DNA of 64,000 bases, taken from assembly GCA_029448655.1 (NCBI GenBank), contig JACCLO010000009.1, positions 2,790,001 to 2,854,000 of the forward strand, given 5' to 3'. The DNA is from Wolfiporia cocos. Taxonomy: Eukaryota; Basidiomycota; Agaricomycetes; Polyporales; Phaeolaceae. Position 1 is the first letter of the stretch. The number at the start of each line of letters is the position of its first letter. Below are positions 1-11,440 of the stretch, piece by piece. Below the pieces are notes generated by a model, which searched no databases, was not told where the DNA came from, and was given only the letters and a program-made list of their open reading frames with translations. The position numbers and the translations under genes are program-made.

Positions 1-3000
1 CAGCAGCAGGCACTGAAATAAGCGAGCGACAGGACGATTATGACGTTCAGCCACACGCGGAGGGACACTATACGCACACCCGTCCCTCTTCACCCAGGCC
101 CATTGCCGATCATCGCCGCTCACGCTCCTTTTCGCCTTCTCCGCGGCGGGATTTCCAGACTCAGGACCGAGCGGCCCGGAACCATAAAGATCTAAGTCCG
201 CCTAAGCAGGAGCATGGTATGTGGAGAGAAGCACCGCGCGATGTCCGTAACATTCCGCCACCGCGTCTGGGGGGCCCATCTGAACGCAACTGGGGTGCGT
301 CTCGTGCCTCTGATGCACCAGAGCCTATGTCAAGCCATGTCCACGACGAGCGCGGCCGCGGCCGCCAGCGCGTGGGCATTGACCCATCTGGTTCTCAGTA
401 TGCGCCCATGTCTCGAGAGCAAACCTCACGCCACAGTCCTGCTGAGTGGCCGGCTCCAAGTACGTTATCACCATCATCACCTATGTCTCCTACCCGGCGT
501 TCGTACTCCTCTCGAGGCGGAGGACGAGTCGTTCCATGTCTGTCTCGAGAAGCCTTTGGAGTCGAGGCTCGCATTCTTCCATCATTTCTGTCCGGCCTCT
601 TCTCGTATTCGACACAAGGACGCTCATCATGGACCCCTCTTTTGACCCCTTCTCTCTATTCCCTTTTAAATATCTTCCCCTCGTCCTCTTTGTTTGTTTC
701 GTGTTGCAGGGCACAGGTCACCTTCACCTCACATTCCCGGTCCATCCGGACCGCTCCCTCGTCGATTCTCACAAGGTTCACATGAGAATGCGCAAATTCT
801 GGTGCCTTTTTCGGCGTCGACACAGCACAGGCCAAGAACGCGGTTTGACCAACCGGACACTACCGTGATGCCGCCGCGTCCGCAGGCGCCACAGCGCCGC
901 TTCAGCGAGTATCCACCGGCTGATTCTGTTCCTCAGCGCAGAGGGCGCGAGTATGAAAATAGCGAATCCCTCCCGGAACTCGAGCCAAAGCGTAGGCGTG
1001 TTGACGATCGCGTTGGTGAACATCCCCGTCGGTCAGCCTTCCCGGAGCCTTCCGTAAGTTCGCTGCCCGAGCGGCCGCCAGCGATCGCATCTTCTGTCAT
1101 ACAGAACGATCAGTCACGTACGTTCTATGTTCCTTCGACGGCGCGGTTCCTCACGTCCATTGTCGACCGTGCCTCCCGATATCTCGTCTTGCTTAGGTTC
1201 ACGAGGGCGTAAACCGCTTCCCCCACAATACACACAATATCGTGAAGTGACTGCACGGCCTCAAGACCAGCTGTCGCGCTCTCCAAATGCCGACTCGAAT
1301 CGCTCAGGATATGCAGAATCTCCTCGGCACATGCACGAGAGTGCATCGAGCAGGATTTCTGACGTACCGACGGACTCTCCAGCGTTCCCGCATCGTCATC
1401 CGCGCTCTCAAACACTAGGAGAACCGAGGTTCGACTTACCAATGCGTGGATCTATGCCGTCTCGGGGAACCGTGCCCATTCGGCAGACCAGTCGATTTGA
1501 CAATCCATCTACTAGTTCTGCTCGTGATTATCCTGCGCATTCGGAGAGGGATGTCTTGTCGCACATGAATCGGGATCCTATGGAAGTTGACCAATCGATG
1601 CGAGTCACCGCGCCTCGACTGGACGAGGGGCCTCGCCGAACATCAGGCATGTACGCTGACCGCTTAGACATGCAGATGGACATGCCGCCGCGTGGTCCGC
1701 GCGCTATGGCTGGAAAGGCCAATGTGCCGCCGCCGTATACACCTCCTGCAACCTCACCAACTATGTCTCCTAGCACATCGTACAGCAACTTGCGACCTAT
1801 GCACCCTCAGGAGTCTCTGCCTCCCAGGAACAGGAATAGATTGAACAATGAGGGATGGGGAGGAGATCGCCGTGACCGCATGGATGTGCCGCCAATAGGC
1901 GCAAACTACGGCGGCATGCAGTCTAATTATCCGCCGCGCAGATACGACAGCGGTAGAGGTGCGCCATATGAACGCCCATCCGACAGATTCGACCCGCGGG
2001 CGGACGATGGTCACGAACGGAAGCAACAGGTCCTCTACAGTCAAATCCTCATTTCCGAGTATCCGTTCTCATCTCGTTTCGTCGTTCGTCCAGGTCATCA
2101 AGGATCAGCGTGATTTCCTCCCTCGGTTCTCGCCTCGCGAACCTGACGGTGGATCTGCCCCTTCTCTCCGCGTGCCCGGCGCGAAGCCTGCCCCAGTTGG
2201 CAACAGGAAGGTTGGCGTCGAGAGCGATCTACCCGCGACACGTTCTCCTGTTAGTCGTCGTCGGCCGTCAGTCAACAGCTACAGTGACCCAATAGCTCCT
2301 CGTCCTGTTGCCAATGACGACTATGAACAGGGAGTGAGTACGGCCTCATGATCCAGGAAGTAGTTCTGACATTAGCAATCAGAACTCCACTGCTGACCTT
2401 CCTCCGCCACCAACGAGTGCATACCGTTCACCAGCGCTAGGTCCCTACCCGAACCGCCGACGTGGTAACTCGAATGCAAGTCGGATCGAAAGCTCGGTGA
2501 GTGCTGGACCGCTCTAATGCAATTTGCATCCTCTCACGATGTTTCAGCTGCCGGACCGCCCACCGCCTCAGCTTGCGAACGAATACTCTGGTAATGTGAC
2601 GCGTCCTCGTAATGAACCACAGGGGGAATCACGGCGGAACCGTCCGGTACGAGTGTCGTGTTACTAATCCATGCTTCAGCTAACAGAGCTTTAAGACTCG
2701 TTTTGGGCCGGGGCCGGGGCCGGAGCATCCTTCCGCTGCGATGCCAGCCCCATCTGAACCACGCGTCTGGTTCACCCGTGAGGAATCTCAGTCGCTAGAG
2801 AATCGCGGACGAGAGGGTAATCGAGTAGATGACGTTCCTTCGGATCGCGGTACATGGCGCCCATATGAGAGTGGCGACCCCTCATCCCGCCTAAATGGCA
2901 CTGGAAATCGCATGTCTCGACTAACTCCAGGACCCCGCTCTGCGATGAACGATGAACCACCCCGATTACGGCCTGATTTACCTACAATGGACCGTGGTCG

Positions 3001-3826
3001 AGCGGACATGCACCCTGTTCCCTCAGGTCTCGAGGGTCGTCTCAGCAACGCTGCGGATGGATCATACCCCGCCCCTGAAGAGCGCGGCCGCCCTTTCGAT
3101 CCACCGACACATCCTCTGCCCATGCGCCCACGCACTCACGACGCGTATCAGGACGTGCCACCTCGTCAGGAATTCCATGGCACGAGGGATCAGGGTCCAT
3201 ACCGCGACGGCCCGCCGGGGAACTGGGACAGGGCCAACCTCGACGGCTTTCGGGACGCCTCCCCCGACGGCGCAGGAAGGGTGCATCCTGACCGCGCGCG
3301 TTTACTCTCCAAACAGCCCGTGGGCTCTGCACCCCCGCTGCCGGCCACCGAGCAGGACGTGCTCATGCGCACATCGAAGCCTGTGCGCATCCGCCGGCCG
3401 CAGCCGCAGCCACAGCCACAGCCGCCCGCTCAGCCTCCGGGCGAGTCGTTCTTGGGCGCGGCCAGCAGAGAGAGCGTGGCGGTGGACAACGTGAGCGCAG
3501 TGGACGGCGCGAGTCGGCCGGGCAGCCTGCGGCGCGGGGCTTCGCTACTCGATAGGTTGTCCCTGGACGACCCGCCGCCACAGTCGGACGCGGTGTCGCC
3601 GTCGCTACGTGATCGTATGGAGCTGTACCCGGTAAGGGGAGGCGTAGACGAGGCGGGCATGGCTCCCGATGACGCGCCAGTGGATGGGGAGTACGATGGG
3701 TTTGGGAACAGCAATGGTAATGGGCTCGGGGCAGGTGGAGGGGAGCTGGCGTTGAGGGCGATGCGCGGGGGAAAGAGACGCAATACAAAGCCGAAGCGCA
3801 TAAGGAGGGGAGGGATGCCAGCATGA
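1..3826 (+). CDS. 3' part of a disordered Arg/Pro/Ser-rich protein
   Basis: The 5' end lies outside the window. The reading frame is open from base 3. Exons I could join in phase are about 712-1117, 1197-2029, 2094-2333, 2383-2496, 2548-2646 and 2687-3826, ending in TGA. The junction between the first coding stretch (3 to about 459, possible donor GTACGT at 460) and the exon at 712 is not resolved. For the last exon the first available AG (2679) would give an immediate stop, so the AG at 2686 is used. The protein is low complexity throughout: SPSP-type serine/arginine stretches near the start, many Pro, Arg, Asp and Met residues, a Pro-Gln run near 3400-3430, and a very basic tail (KRRNTKPKRIRRGG) that looks like a nuclear localisation signal. 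No catalytic or folded domain is visible. A nuclear or RNA-associated role is a guess from composition alone. Confidence 0.6.
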
Positions 3827-4785
3827 CCATATACTCTAGTCATTATGTCGATGTGAGTGGGCCGGGCTACGACGTTCCGTGCGCTAAATCGTCACTGTGA
3901 ACCCCGGTTTCTTGTCGTTGTTGCGTGGGTGAAAATGAAACTCGAGCTTGTTTCGAAGTGTACAAAATCTGTCCTTGGCTTTCTCGGATAGAAATGGTTC
4001 TTGAGATCTGAGACCACACTGCAATGGCACGGTGTCTTCCGAGGTAAGCAGACTCGGCGAGGCAAAGGCAAAAACACGAATTCTATCAATATATTCGAAG
4101 GCGCGCAGGTGACAGCTTGCGCCTCTATTTCAACTGAAGTACTACATCTGGACATCACATCTGTATGCAGCTGGTCGGCTTCAGAGTGGTAGATATGAAA
4201 CTTTTCACCGTAATGGCCACCGGTACGTACATCTCTTCCGCTGAAACCGGACTACCGTGCTCCTTGACAGGCTTACTGAAGCCAGCTTTTCTGAAACTTC
4301 CGCTCGGGCGTACCGCGTTGACGATGATCCTGGGCGTGGCGCCGTAGACGAGCCATAAAATTGGTCTTCACTCATGGTTCGTCGTCTAGAGTACATACGC
4401 ATCAAGCATCACGAACCATATAGGCGCAGCAGATGTGAGCGTTGACTTTTTTCAAGATGCTCTTGCATTCGTACTGATTGTCATGCTTGAAGTTTCATGG
4501 ACCGTGGGCGATGGGGAAGAGCACTGCATTAACGATGTCCATTATCCGACTGCGCCGCTTCTGCGAGTGATATGCTTGCTGTGCGTTGCCGAGCCCCGGC
4601 GTGCGCCTGACCATGCTTGACCTATGTCGGTGGCGGTGGTCATCGGTTTGCATTGTACTGCATACAGGCGCTTACGCGGTGGGAGCACGGGTCCGGGGCC
4701 ACCAGTATAAGAGCTCAATACATCCAGTGCGGGATTGCTCTACAGAAATCTGGGAATTGGCACTCTCGCTCCATTATCCGCCGCA
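3827..4785. other. Intergenic region with promoter of the first P gene
   Basis: No gene is supported here; the open frames are short, overlap each other and lack splice continuity. It holds the 3' flank of the disordered gene and the promoter of the gene starting at 4786, including a TATA-like element listed separately. Confidence 0.5.
4706..4711 (+). promoter_or_regulatory. TATA-like element (TATAAG) of P gene 1
   Basis: TATAAG lies 80 bp upstream of the ATG at 4786. The second family member has the same hexamer 89 bp upstream of its ATG, which supports a core promoter role. Confidence 0.45.
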
Positions 4786-6187
4786 ATGAGCCATTCTCAG
4801 GATCAAACCCCTCAGCGCGCTTACAACAGCAGAAACCCCTTTGCTCGCGCGGCGCAGGATTATGCTGCCTCAGATGCACCCCCTTCCTATAATGCCACTC
4901 AATATCGAGGCGCGCGCTCTCAATATAGCTCTCAAACCGACACGTACCACCATCGTGATAACCAATATACCTATACCCCACCTACTACAGCGCCTTTACA
5001 AGGCTACTATCAGCCACCCGCGCAAGAGTACTGCCCTCCACCCCAACAAAGTCCATACCAAACACAGGACCCTAGGTCATACCAATACCCCAGCCAGCAG
5101 ATAGGCTGTTCGTATGCCGGTCAGGGGGACGCATACCTCGCTCAAGACCGTCAGTACAGAGACTCGCATCCCTCAGGTCAGGACCTGTACGGGCGCGACT
5201 TTTCCGGAGAGCGGTACGGAGATCCCCACATATCAGCACAAGATCCGCACGCAGCCCAACCATACCCACCCAGCCCCTCTAACATCTCTTCGTCACCCTA
5301 CGCGCTGTCCTCCACCCAACCCGCCGCGGCGGGGGCAGGTCCGTCCTCTAGCGCGGGAATGGGCGAAAAGGCAATGCACTTCGCGACGGGCGATAGCGTC
5401 GCGAAGCTGCTGGACCCACCGCCTCTGAGCTTTGCGCGGGCACCCGCGCCGGGCCTGGCGTATGCGCCGTTCCCACCGGCCGTGCTGGAGGGCAGAGGCG
5501 CGGACCTCGGCGCGGGGTTCCCCGCGCTCGCGCCACGGTGCGCTGCGCCGTCGCATCCGTTTGCGACTCACGACGTGCGCGAGGACGACTGGGCGCGCTT
5601 TGTGCACGACGTCGGGACCGCGGGGAAGCTCTCCGGCACGGAGCGCGTCGTTTCGAACGTGCTCCCTACCGCATTGAGCATGGGCTTCGTCGCGGGCATG
5701 TTTGTCACGAAGGGCATCGAGAAGCACATGCGCGGCAGGCGCGCGGGCGCGGTCGGCAAGCTGCTCGACGCGTGGAATCAGGTAACGATTGGCTCATCAG
5801 TACGGTTGTACCGGCGCTGACATGCTGCCGCAGAACTTCTTCGGCCCGCGCCGCATGTACGTCGTGCTCGCGCAGGGACGCACAGCGTTCAACGGAGACC
5901 CGAACGCGTTGCCGCCAGACATCGCCGCGTACGGCGGCAGCCAGAATGATAATGATGACTCTGACTCTGACAGCAGCTCGGACAGCAGCTCGGACAGCAG
6001 CAACGGCTCCGGCAGGGACCGCTCGCGGAGAAGCCGCGAGGAGCACGAGCACGAGCGGCGGAAGCAGCGTAGGCAGGAGATGCATGACCGTAGGCAGCAT
6101 AGGAGGGAAGAAAGGCAGAAGAGAAGGGGTGAGAAGCATGAGGATAAAGAGAAATTCAGGCTAGTCGTCGCGTATAACCCGTATTAG
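4786..6187 (+). CDS. P family protein 1 (uncharacterised, HDV-E-DW core)
   Basis: Two exons, 4786-5781 and 5834-6187, phase 0, giving 449 residues. The upstream in-frame codon at 4735 was not used because the N-terminal motif YNSRNPFARA sits the same short distance from the ATG in all copies. Visible parts: an N-terminal disordered Tyr/Gln/Pro-rich half; a conserved core (about residues 190-332) with a DPPP segment, the motif HPFATHDV followed by acidic residues and DWARFVHDVG, a Thr-Glu-Arg-Val turn, and a hydrophobic stretch of about 20 residues before IEKHM; then, after the intron, an FxPRRMYVVLAQG segment, an Asp/Ser run, a highly charged Arg/Glu helix and a final FRLVVAYNP. Two paralogues at 11441-12790 and 23588-24934 share this order. 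I do not recognise a characterised family. The hydrophobic segment could be a membrane anchor or an amphipathic helix. Confidence 0.85.
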
Positions 6188-6878
6188 TCCGACACCCCAA
6201 CTCTGTAAGATGGGAGTGATGCATAGATCCTATCCCGTGGCCACTTTCAATATCTACCAGGATTTCTGTGCGATCTGTTATATGTACTTGAGATGCACCG
6301 TCTATGATGTGCTATGATCGATTATCAATAAACGCGTTCGGTGCGTCTCCGCGAACAATCCTTTGATGTCATGCAACGTTGGCCATATTCCACTACGGCG
6401 ACCAAATGTCAGGATCCGGCTTGTGCTAGTAGAAGTTACGCGGTTGCAGATATAACAGAAGCAATGCTGACGCAAAAGGGGTCGAACCCACTTCCGGGGG
6501 CAGAGGCGTCGTGCACTCATGCACAGGTCCAAGGGAGTAAAGTGCGCTCAAGCAGGAGATCATTCGCAGCACGATGCCATACTACAAAAGGCCGTCTACA
6601 TTTGTTCCACAACTCGTGAGTAGGTGAAGAGTCATAACAAACCGATAAAGATTTCTTTCGCAATGGAGCTGTTGATCTGTGGCACAGATTGTTCATGTTC
6701 ACTAGCAAATCATAGCAGTGATTAAAGATATCAGCAACCTCGTATCTACTTGCAAAGGAAGTCGCGAAAATCATTTGCCCGGGAGCAGAAGCGCTGGATC
6801 CTTGGAACGCAACAGTGTGGGGATACTCGCAAATGAATTCACCATAGGTGTTGCGCAGCTATACGCTTATCGTGGCCT
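6188..6878. other. Intergenic region between P gene 1 and the BTB pseudogene
   Basis: This region separates two convergent genes. Apart from the AATAAA hexamer I see no gene, tRNA fold or repeat. Confidence 0.4.
6327..6332 (+). other. Poly(A)-signal-like AATAAA downstream of P gene 1
   Basis: AATAAA lies 140 bp after the TAG of P gene 1, a plausible distance for 3'-end formation. It is supported only by position and sequence. Confidence 0.35.
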
Positions 6879-8108
6879 TTAAACCTGATCTTGAATCTGA
6901 AGCAGATCGCATAATGAGCACATTTCGAGCTGGAAACATGACATGCGCTCACCTCAACCTCATCACCGTCATGTCCCGCTTCGATCTCATCTTCATCATT
7001 ACCAGTTACATCGTCCCACCCGGGCACTCTGCCGAGGCCAAAATAGATTGGTAGCATCTGGAAGAACCGCTTGCATGCATTACGTTCCCGTTCCTTCAGA
7101 ACCTGGATGCAGGATGCACAGAGAGGCCATTTGTTGGCTTTGCTACGGATGTAGGCATCCCACGGCGTGAAGACAATACTGGGCGGTGGCGTTTACCTCC
7201 AGTTGATCCCGACACATTGCTTGGATAGATTTTTTGAACCCATCGCCGCCAACATGCCGATTAATACCAACAGCAGAAAATATTGAAGTAATGACGATGG
7301 CAGCTGCCGCTCGTGATGCGGCATATTTTTCGACACAGAGAGTCTGGTCTTCAGCACTCAGCTTCTCGAGACTACCATCACTTCTCCATGCTCCTACCAA
7401 GAACGGGTGTGTAGAACGTAACCGAATTGATCCATCGTACATTCGCCATCCGATGCTATCATGCCTGTTACATTTGTAGAAAGCGCATGGAAGTATAGAT
7501 AGCGTATCACTGAGACGAGCGATCTTCATGGCGAAGATTGCGTCGGCAAAGGTGTGTTTGAAATCCATGCAGACTGCGGTCCAGGCTTCGTATGTAGATG
7601 GAAACATTACCTTGAGGCGCGAAATAGCAGCATCGTAAATGTCTTGGATTCCATACTTCCGGCCGAGGAGGACCATGGCTGTAAGTTGTTCAGAGGATAA
7701 ATTGACGTTCGGTTCGAAGAGTCTGATGTGATATATGTGCAGGCATTGATCAGCGTGGGCAAATAATCGCCAGTAATCATAATACTCACCTGCTGCTGCG
7801 TAATAAAGCATCAAGAAGGTGGCGTATCTCGAATGGCGAATCACTGAGCTGCACCACTAGACAGCCGTCGAACGGTCCACCGACGGTCGGCTTGGCGGAA
7901 TTGAACATGTCCCGCAAAACCTCTGACCGCTTGGCTAGAACCCCCTTGTACACACAGAAAGCGACTTCGTTTGTCACAGGACCACATCGCCGTCTTCATA
8001 CCAAGATGAATCGTCCCGTGCAGGCTGGGCAGTGTCCGAACTGCTCTTGTCGATATCCGTGTCTTGACGACTCCGTTTGCACTCCCTCGGCGACGATTTA
8101 GGTTGCAT
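6879..8108 (-). pseudogene. BTB-domain protein, frameshifted copy (BTB-A)
   Basis: This is homologous along its length to the BTB genes at 8696-9742 and 13231-14323. Exon 1 is 7790-8108 (ATG at 8106-8108, start MQPKSS). Exon 2 runs from 7722. A phase-2 intron sits at the same codon as in the two sister genes. After WYEDGDVVL the frame breaks: one G is missing near 7976, and the next frame continues with the expected TNEVAFCVYKGVLAKRSEV. A second break lies near 7165-7172, before the C-terminal Cys-x2-Cys and LPIYFGLG region that matches the sisters. A final intron before 6879 is tentative. Two independent frame breaks argue for a decayed gene over a sequencing slip. The intact relatives are expected to be BTB adaptor-type proteins that mediate protein-protein contacts, possibly with a cullin ligase. 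Confidence 0.65.
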
Positions 8109-8695
8109 TGAGCGAGTCGGCACTGTGTTGTCGCACTGGGTGTAGGTTTGAAGTACGATGAGAACCCAGCAGCGAGTTTTTGAAGGGGTCGAGCACTGTC
8201 TGGAGCGGCGTTTACGTGCTTCATGTTTCTGCTCGCTACCCGTGCAATAGCTTCTTTTTCCCATGTGTAGGATGATGCTTCTTGCAGAGAAATTGGCTGA
8301 CATCTAGAGGCGCTGTGCACCTAGCTTGCACTATTCCTTCGTGAGACCTTGAGGAAAATAATGTATTGAGGGGCAGAATGAGAAGCACCACGAAATTGGC
8401 ACAAGAAACTTGTTTGTGCGCAGTGCCCTAGAATATACATGGATTTTCTACAAGAAGAATTATCTCAACATCACAAACACCGTTTTGGGAGGAAGCATAC
8501 AGCGGGTATGTACGGGGCACACAAAAACCATCATGGATCAGCAGCCTGCGGTTCCATCTACGTTCGAAGGGTATTGACGACCCGTCCCTCAGGGCTGCGG
8601 ATGGGGGCATAGGAAGATCTTGGGTGACGACAATTAGAATCAAACACATTAGACTGTGAATGGTAGACCTACCTTGAGCTAGTTAACCATCTTCT

Positions 8696-9742
8696 TCAGT
8701 TGTCCTCTTCTCCCCATCCGGGGATATCGAGATCTAGGTATGCAGGGAGGGTGTTCCAAACCTGCCTACGTTCTTTGGCCTCTCTCTCCTCGAGCTGTCG
8801 CCGGCAAGAAAGGCATAAGGAACGTGTCTGGGCCTCTCCGGCGACGTCGTAAGCGCGCAAGACAGCGGGACTATCGATCTTCTCTGATGCTTTGCACATC
8901 GCTCGTATAGCGGTTTTGCACTTACCGTCATGTTGAGCAACGGATGTAGAGAATATATAGTGGCTCATTCTGATGTACTGCCCAGATAGCTTAGCTCGTC
9001 CGTCTATACATCGAGCGAGGTCTTCGGTAGAGAGCCTCTCAGGTTCCTTACCCTCCACCGGCAGGCCGTTGACTAGCACGGAGCTTTGCAGCGTGCAGCA
9101 TATGTAGAGTGCGATCGGGAGAATGGTCGGTGTGTTTGTAAGACGAGCCAAGTTAACGGCAGTGATGGCGTCCGCAGGCGCGTACTGAAAGTAATCGTCA
9201 AGGGAGTTCCTGTTCCAATCGTCAAAAGAGTCCGTATAGTATGCCTTCAGGCGTGCCACTCCATTATCTTGCAGGTCCTGGATGTGATATTTATTGCTCA
9301 GGCGAATTATGACGGCGAGGGTGTCAAAAGTCATATCCGCTGAGGGGTTGATGTATCTCGAGAGATGTGAATCCACTGGTCCCTACAACCACTATCCTAA
9401 GCGGGACACTCACTTATCTCCGTATTGCAATGCATCAAACAAGCATTTGAGCTCTTGGGGATCATCGTCCAGATGAATGACAGGGCAGCCGTCGAGCATC
9501 TCATCGCAAGTGGGCTGCGCAACGGCGAATAGATCACGAAAGACTTCCGAGCGTTGCGCGAGGAGCCCTTTGTAGACCTTAAACCCCACGTCTTGCGCGA
9601 CGAGCACGACATTGCCGTCTTCGTACCAAAATTCACCGTCGTGTATCACGCTGATCTCCTTGTCATTGACTTGGCCCTGAGATTCGTCGTCAGAATCCTT
9701 GCGATGCCGCTTTCGAGACCGTGTGCTAATATCGGATGGCAT
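8696..9742 (-). CDS. BTB-domain protein (BTB-B)
   Basis: Exons 9414-9742 and 8696-9356 join in phase 2 and give 329 residues, ending in TGA at 8696-8698. The start at 9742 (MPSDIS) matches the basic Lys/Arg leader of the sister genes better than the upstream codon at 9778. The BTB fold begins at WYEDGNVVLVAQDVGFKVYK, a typical fungal BTB entry in which the protein states are held by a buried Asp-Gly turn, and continues with LLAQRSEVFRDLF. The second exon is helical and ends with a Cys-x2-Cys pair followed by WNTLPAYLDL, the usual tail of agaric BTB proteins. Substrate or partner is unknown. It lies tail-to-head beside BTB-A, from which it probably arose by tandem duplication. Confidence 0.85.
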
Positions 9743-10594
9743 GTGGGTAAGAGACTGGCGAAAACTAGTACTCCGCAATATGCATTCTGTGAGTGAGGCT
9801 ACGATCTTGTCACGTGTGGCCGCCGCGTCGGGCGTCGGGTCGCCACTAGCTAGTCTACAGACGACTCAGTAACCAATGAGTAAGTGTGGGCATTATGCGA
9901 CGCTGCATGTGGCGGCAATGTCGCATTCCCAGCGAACAGTGCATCACCACAATTTCCTTGTACCGCACACGGAACGGTCCGGCATCTACTGTTTCCGAGA
10001 CCATTCCAATTGAGGAATTGCGCCATGGACACGAATGAATTCTTCATTGCGTCTTAGTATCAGCGCTGCATCTCTTCCCAATGCATTTCTTGAGCTTGAC
10101 AGTAAGCTTATCCTTCTTAACGTTCGTAGAGTAACATTAAAGCTTGGAAAATATTGAACAGGTGCAGGCGCCCCGCCACATTGCTTTGTAGGTGAAGCAG
10201 CGGGCTGCAGGGGACTCTCACGCCACATTCATGATCAGAATGAGAGCGATTGGCGCGTTTATGTAAGTCAACACATTCGCGCCACCGATGTAAGTCCAGC
10301 AGGCTAGTATAGACTGGAAACTTTACTGTCGTACGATTTTGCAGACCGTGCTTCCAATACCTTCTGACTAGCCAAAACATCGTGGAAACCCACGACCTTC
10401 TCCCGATATGATGCTTACGTGCTGTTGTTACCACCAGTTCTATCCGCACCAAAGGGATTCGATCTCACCATCCACCTACAGCGCGATCTCTGCCGGGAGG
10501 GGTTTTCATGAAATGCGCTCTACTCTACCATTCCCCGATTTACCTCCGTGCTGACCGCTCGACCGCATACACTGAAGAGACTGCCGCAATGCCT
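9743..10594. other. Intergenic region upstream of BTB-B
   Basis: Open frames exist on the minus strand near 10117-10452, but they overlap in two frames and do not match the neighbouring families. This stretch probably contains the BTB-B promoter. Confidence 0.35.
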
Positions 10595-10945
10595 GGGATA
10601 TGGCACCATTATCTTCACACATCATTCCCGCTAGCTGTACTGATGGAAAGGAATGCAGAACTTGCAAGCGAGCTCGCACCGCTCGCACCGCAGTGTGCAA
10701 CAGCGCCGCACCCATTCTCCAAGCATGACGTGGACGGGGTAGCTTCGTCAACGGTATCGATGCGGTGACTTTACTTCTGAACAGCGCACTAGCGTCGCGC
10801 CCATGATGATGCATACGGACACATTCGCATGTTGTTGTTCCAATACACGGCGTAACCTCACTTCATGTGATGCACTCCGCTGGCTCTGTCAGAGGACATT
10901 GAGAAGCGGATGAATTGCAAGCTTCGATACCATATACATGGCCTC
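10595..10945 (+). pseudogene. Decayed fragment of a P family gene
   Basis: The frame around 10595-10740 reads YLHTSFPLAVLMERNAELA and then LAPLAPQCATAPHPFSKHDV. This aligns with the core of P genes 2 and 3, where the same positions read YTPFRPAVL and PPLAPQCATVPHPFSTHDV. After HDV the frame is lost, but the shifted frame still shows FVNGIDAVTLL, which corresponds to FVHDIGAAASL. Near 10896 DIEKRMNCK recalls the IEKRMKHNK of P gene 2. No start, no N-terminal half and no C-terminal exon remain. It is a relic between two intact copies. Confidence 0.65.
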
Positions 10946-11440
10946 TGTGCGGCTTAACAAACCACTTCGACGATTGCTAACGATTAGCCAGGCCCTTCTG
11001 CAGTAAAGACCTAGCTCCTGGCTGGGTTTGATGTAGTAAGTCTACTACCATGTTCGCGCTGTGCGATCTCCTCAGCCATCACCCGAATACCGCATTGAAT
11101 CACTCGGGCCCTATAATAGCAGTTGCGTGTTCGTGCTATCTCCATACAGTTGAGAAGCAGTGCGATGCTGTACGTCAGCCTTCCTCGTCGTGCTAAACGC
11201 TGATATTGGTTAAGCGCTGTAAAGCTCGGATCCGTGAACGGGGCCGGGAAACAGTGTTAAAGCGACCAAATAATCCTAATTGGCCCCTCAATCGCCAGTT
11301 AGCAAACCTGCGATGTGGTTCGTGTTGAGAGTCTAGACGCTGTCGATGACTTATAAGGGCTTACAAGACGTGGCGCGTACTACTAATTGCCGTACTCTTT
11401 GGTCGTCAAGCTACTGTGCTGATAGCGCTACCTCGACAGC
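10946..11440. other. Intergenic region with promoter of P gene 2
   Basis: No gene is visible. The TATAAG element at 11352 belongs to the next gene. Confidence 0.4.
11352..11357 (+). promoter_or_regulatory. TATA-like element (TATAAG) of P gene 2
   Basis: TATAAG lies 89 bp upstream of the ATG at 11441, the same hexamer and nearly the same spacing as in P gene 1. Confidence 0.45.

Noticed and set aside
6440..6540. Minus-strand GGGTTCGACCCC resembling a tRNA B box
   Set aside because: The flanking bases do not form a T-stem, no A box or anticodon stem lies at the right distance, and no tRNA fold could be drawn.
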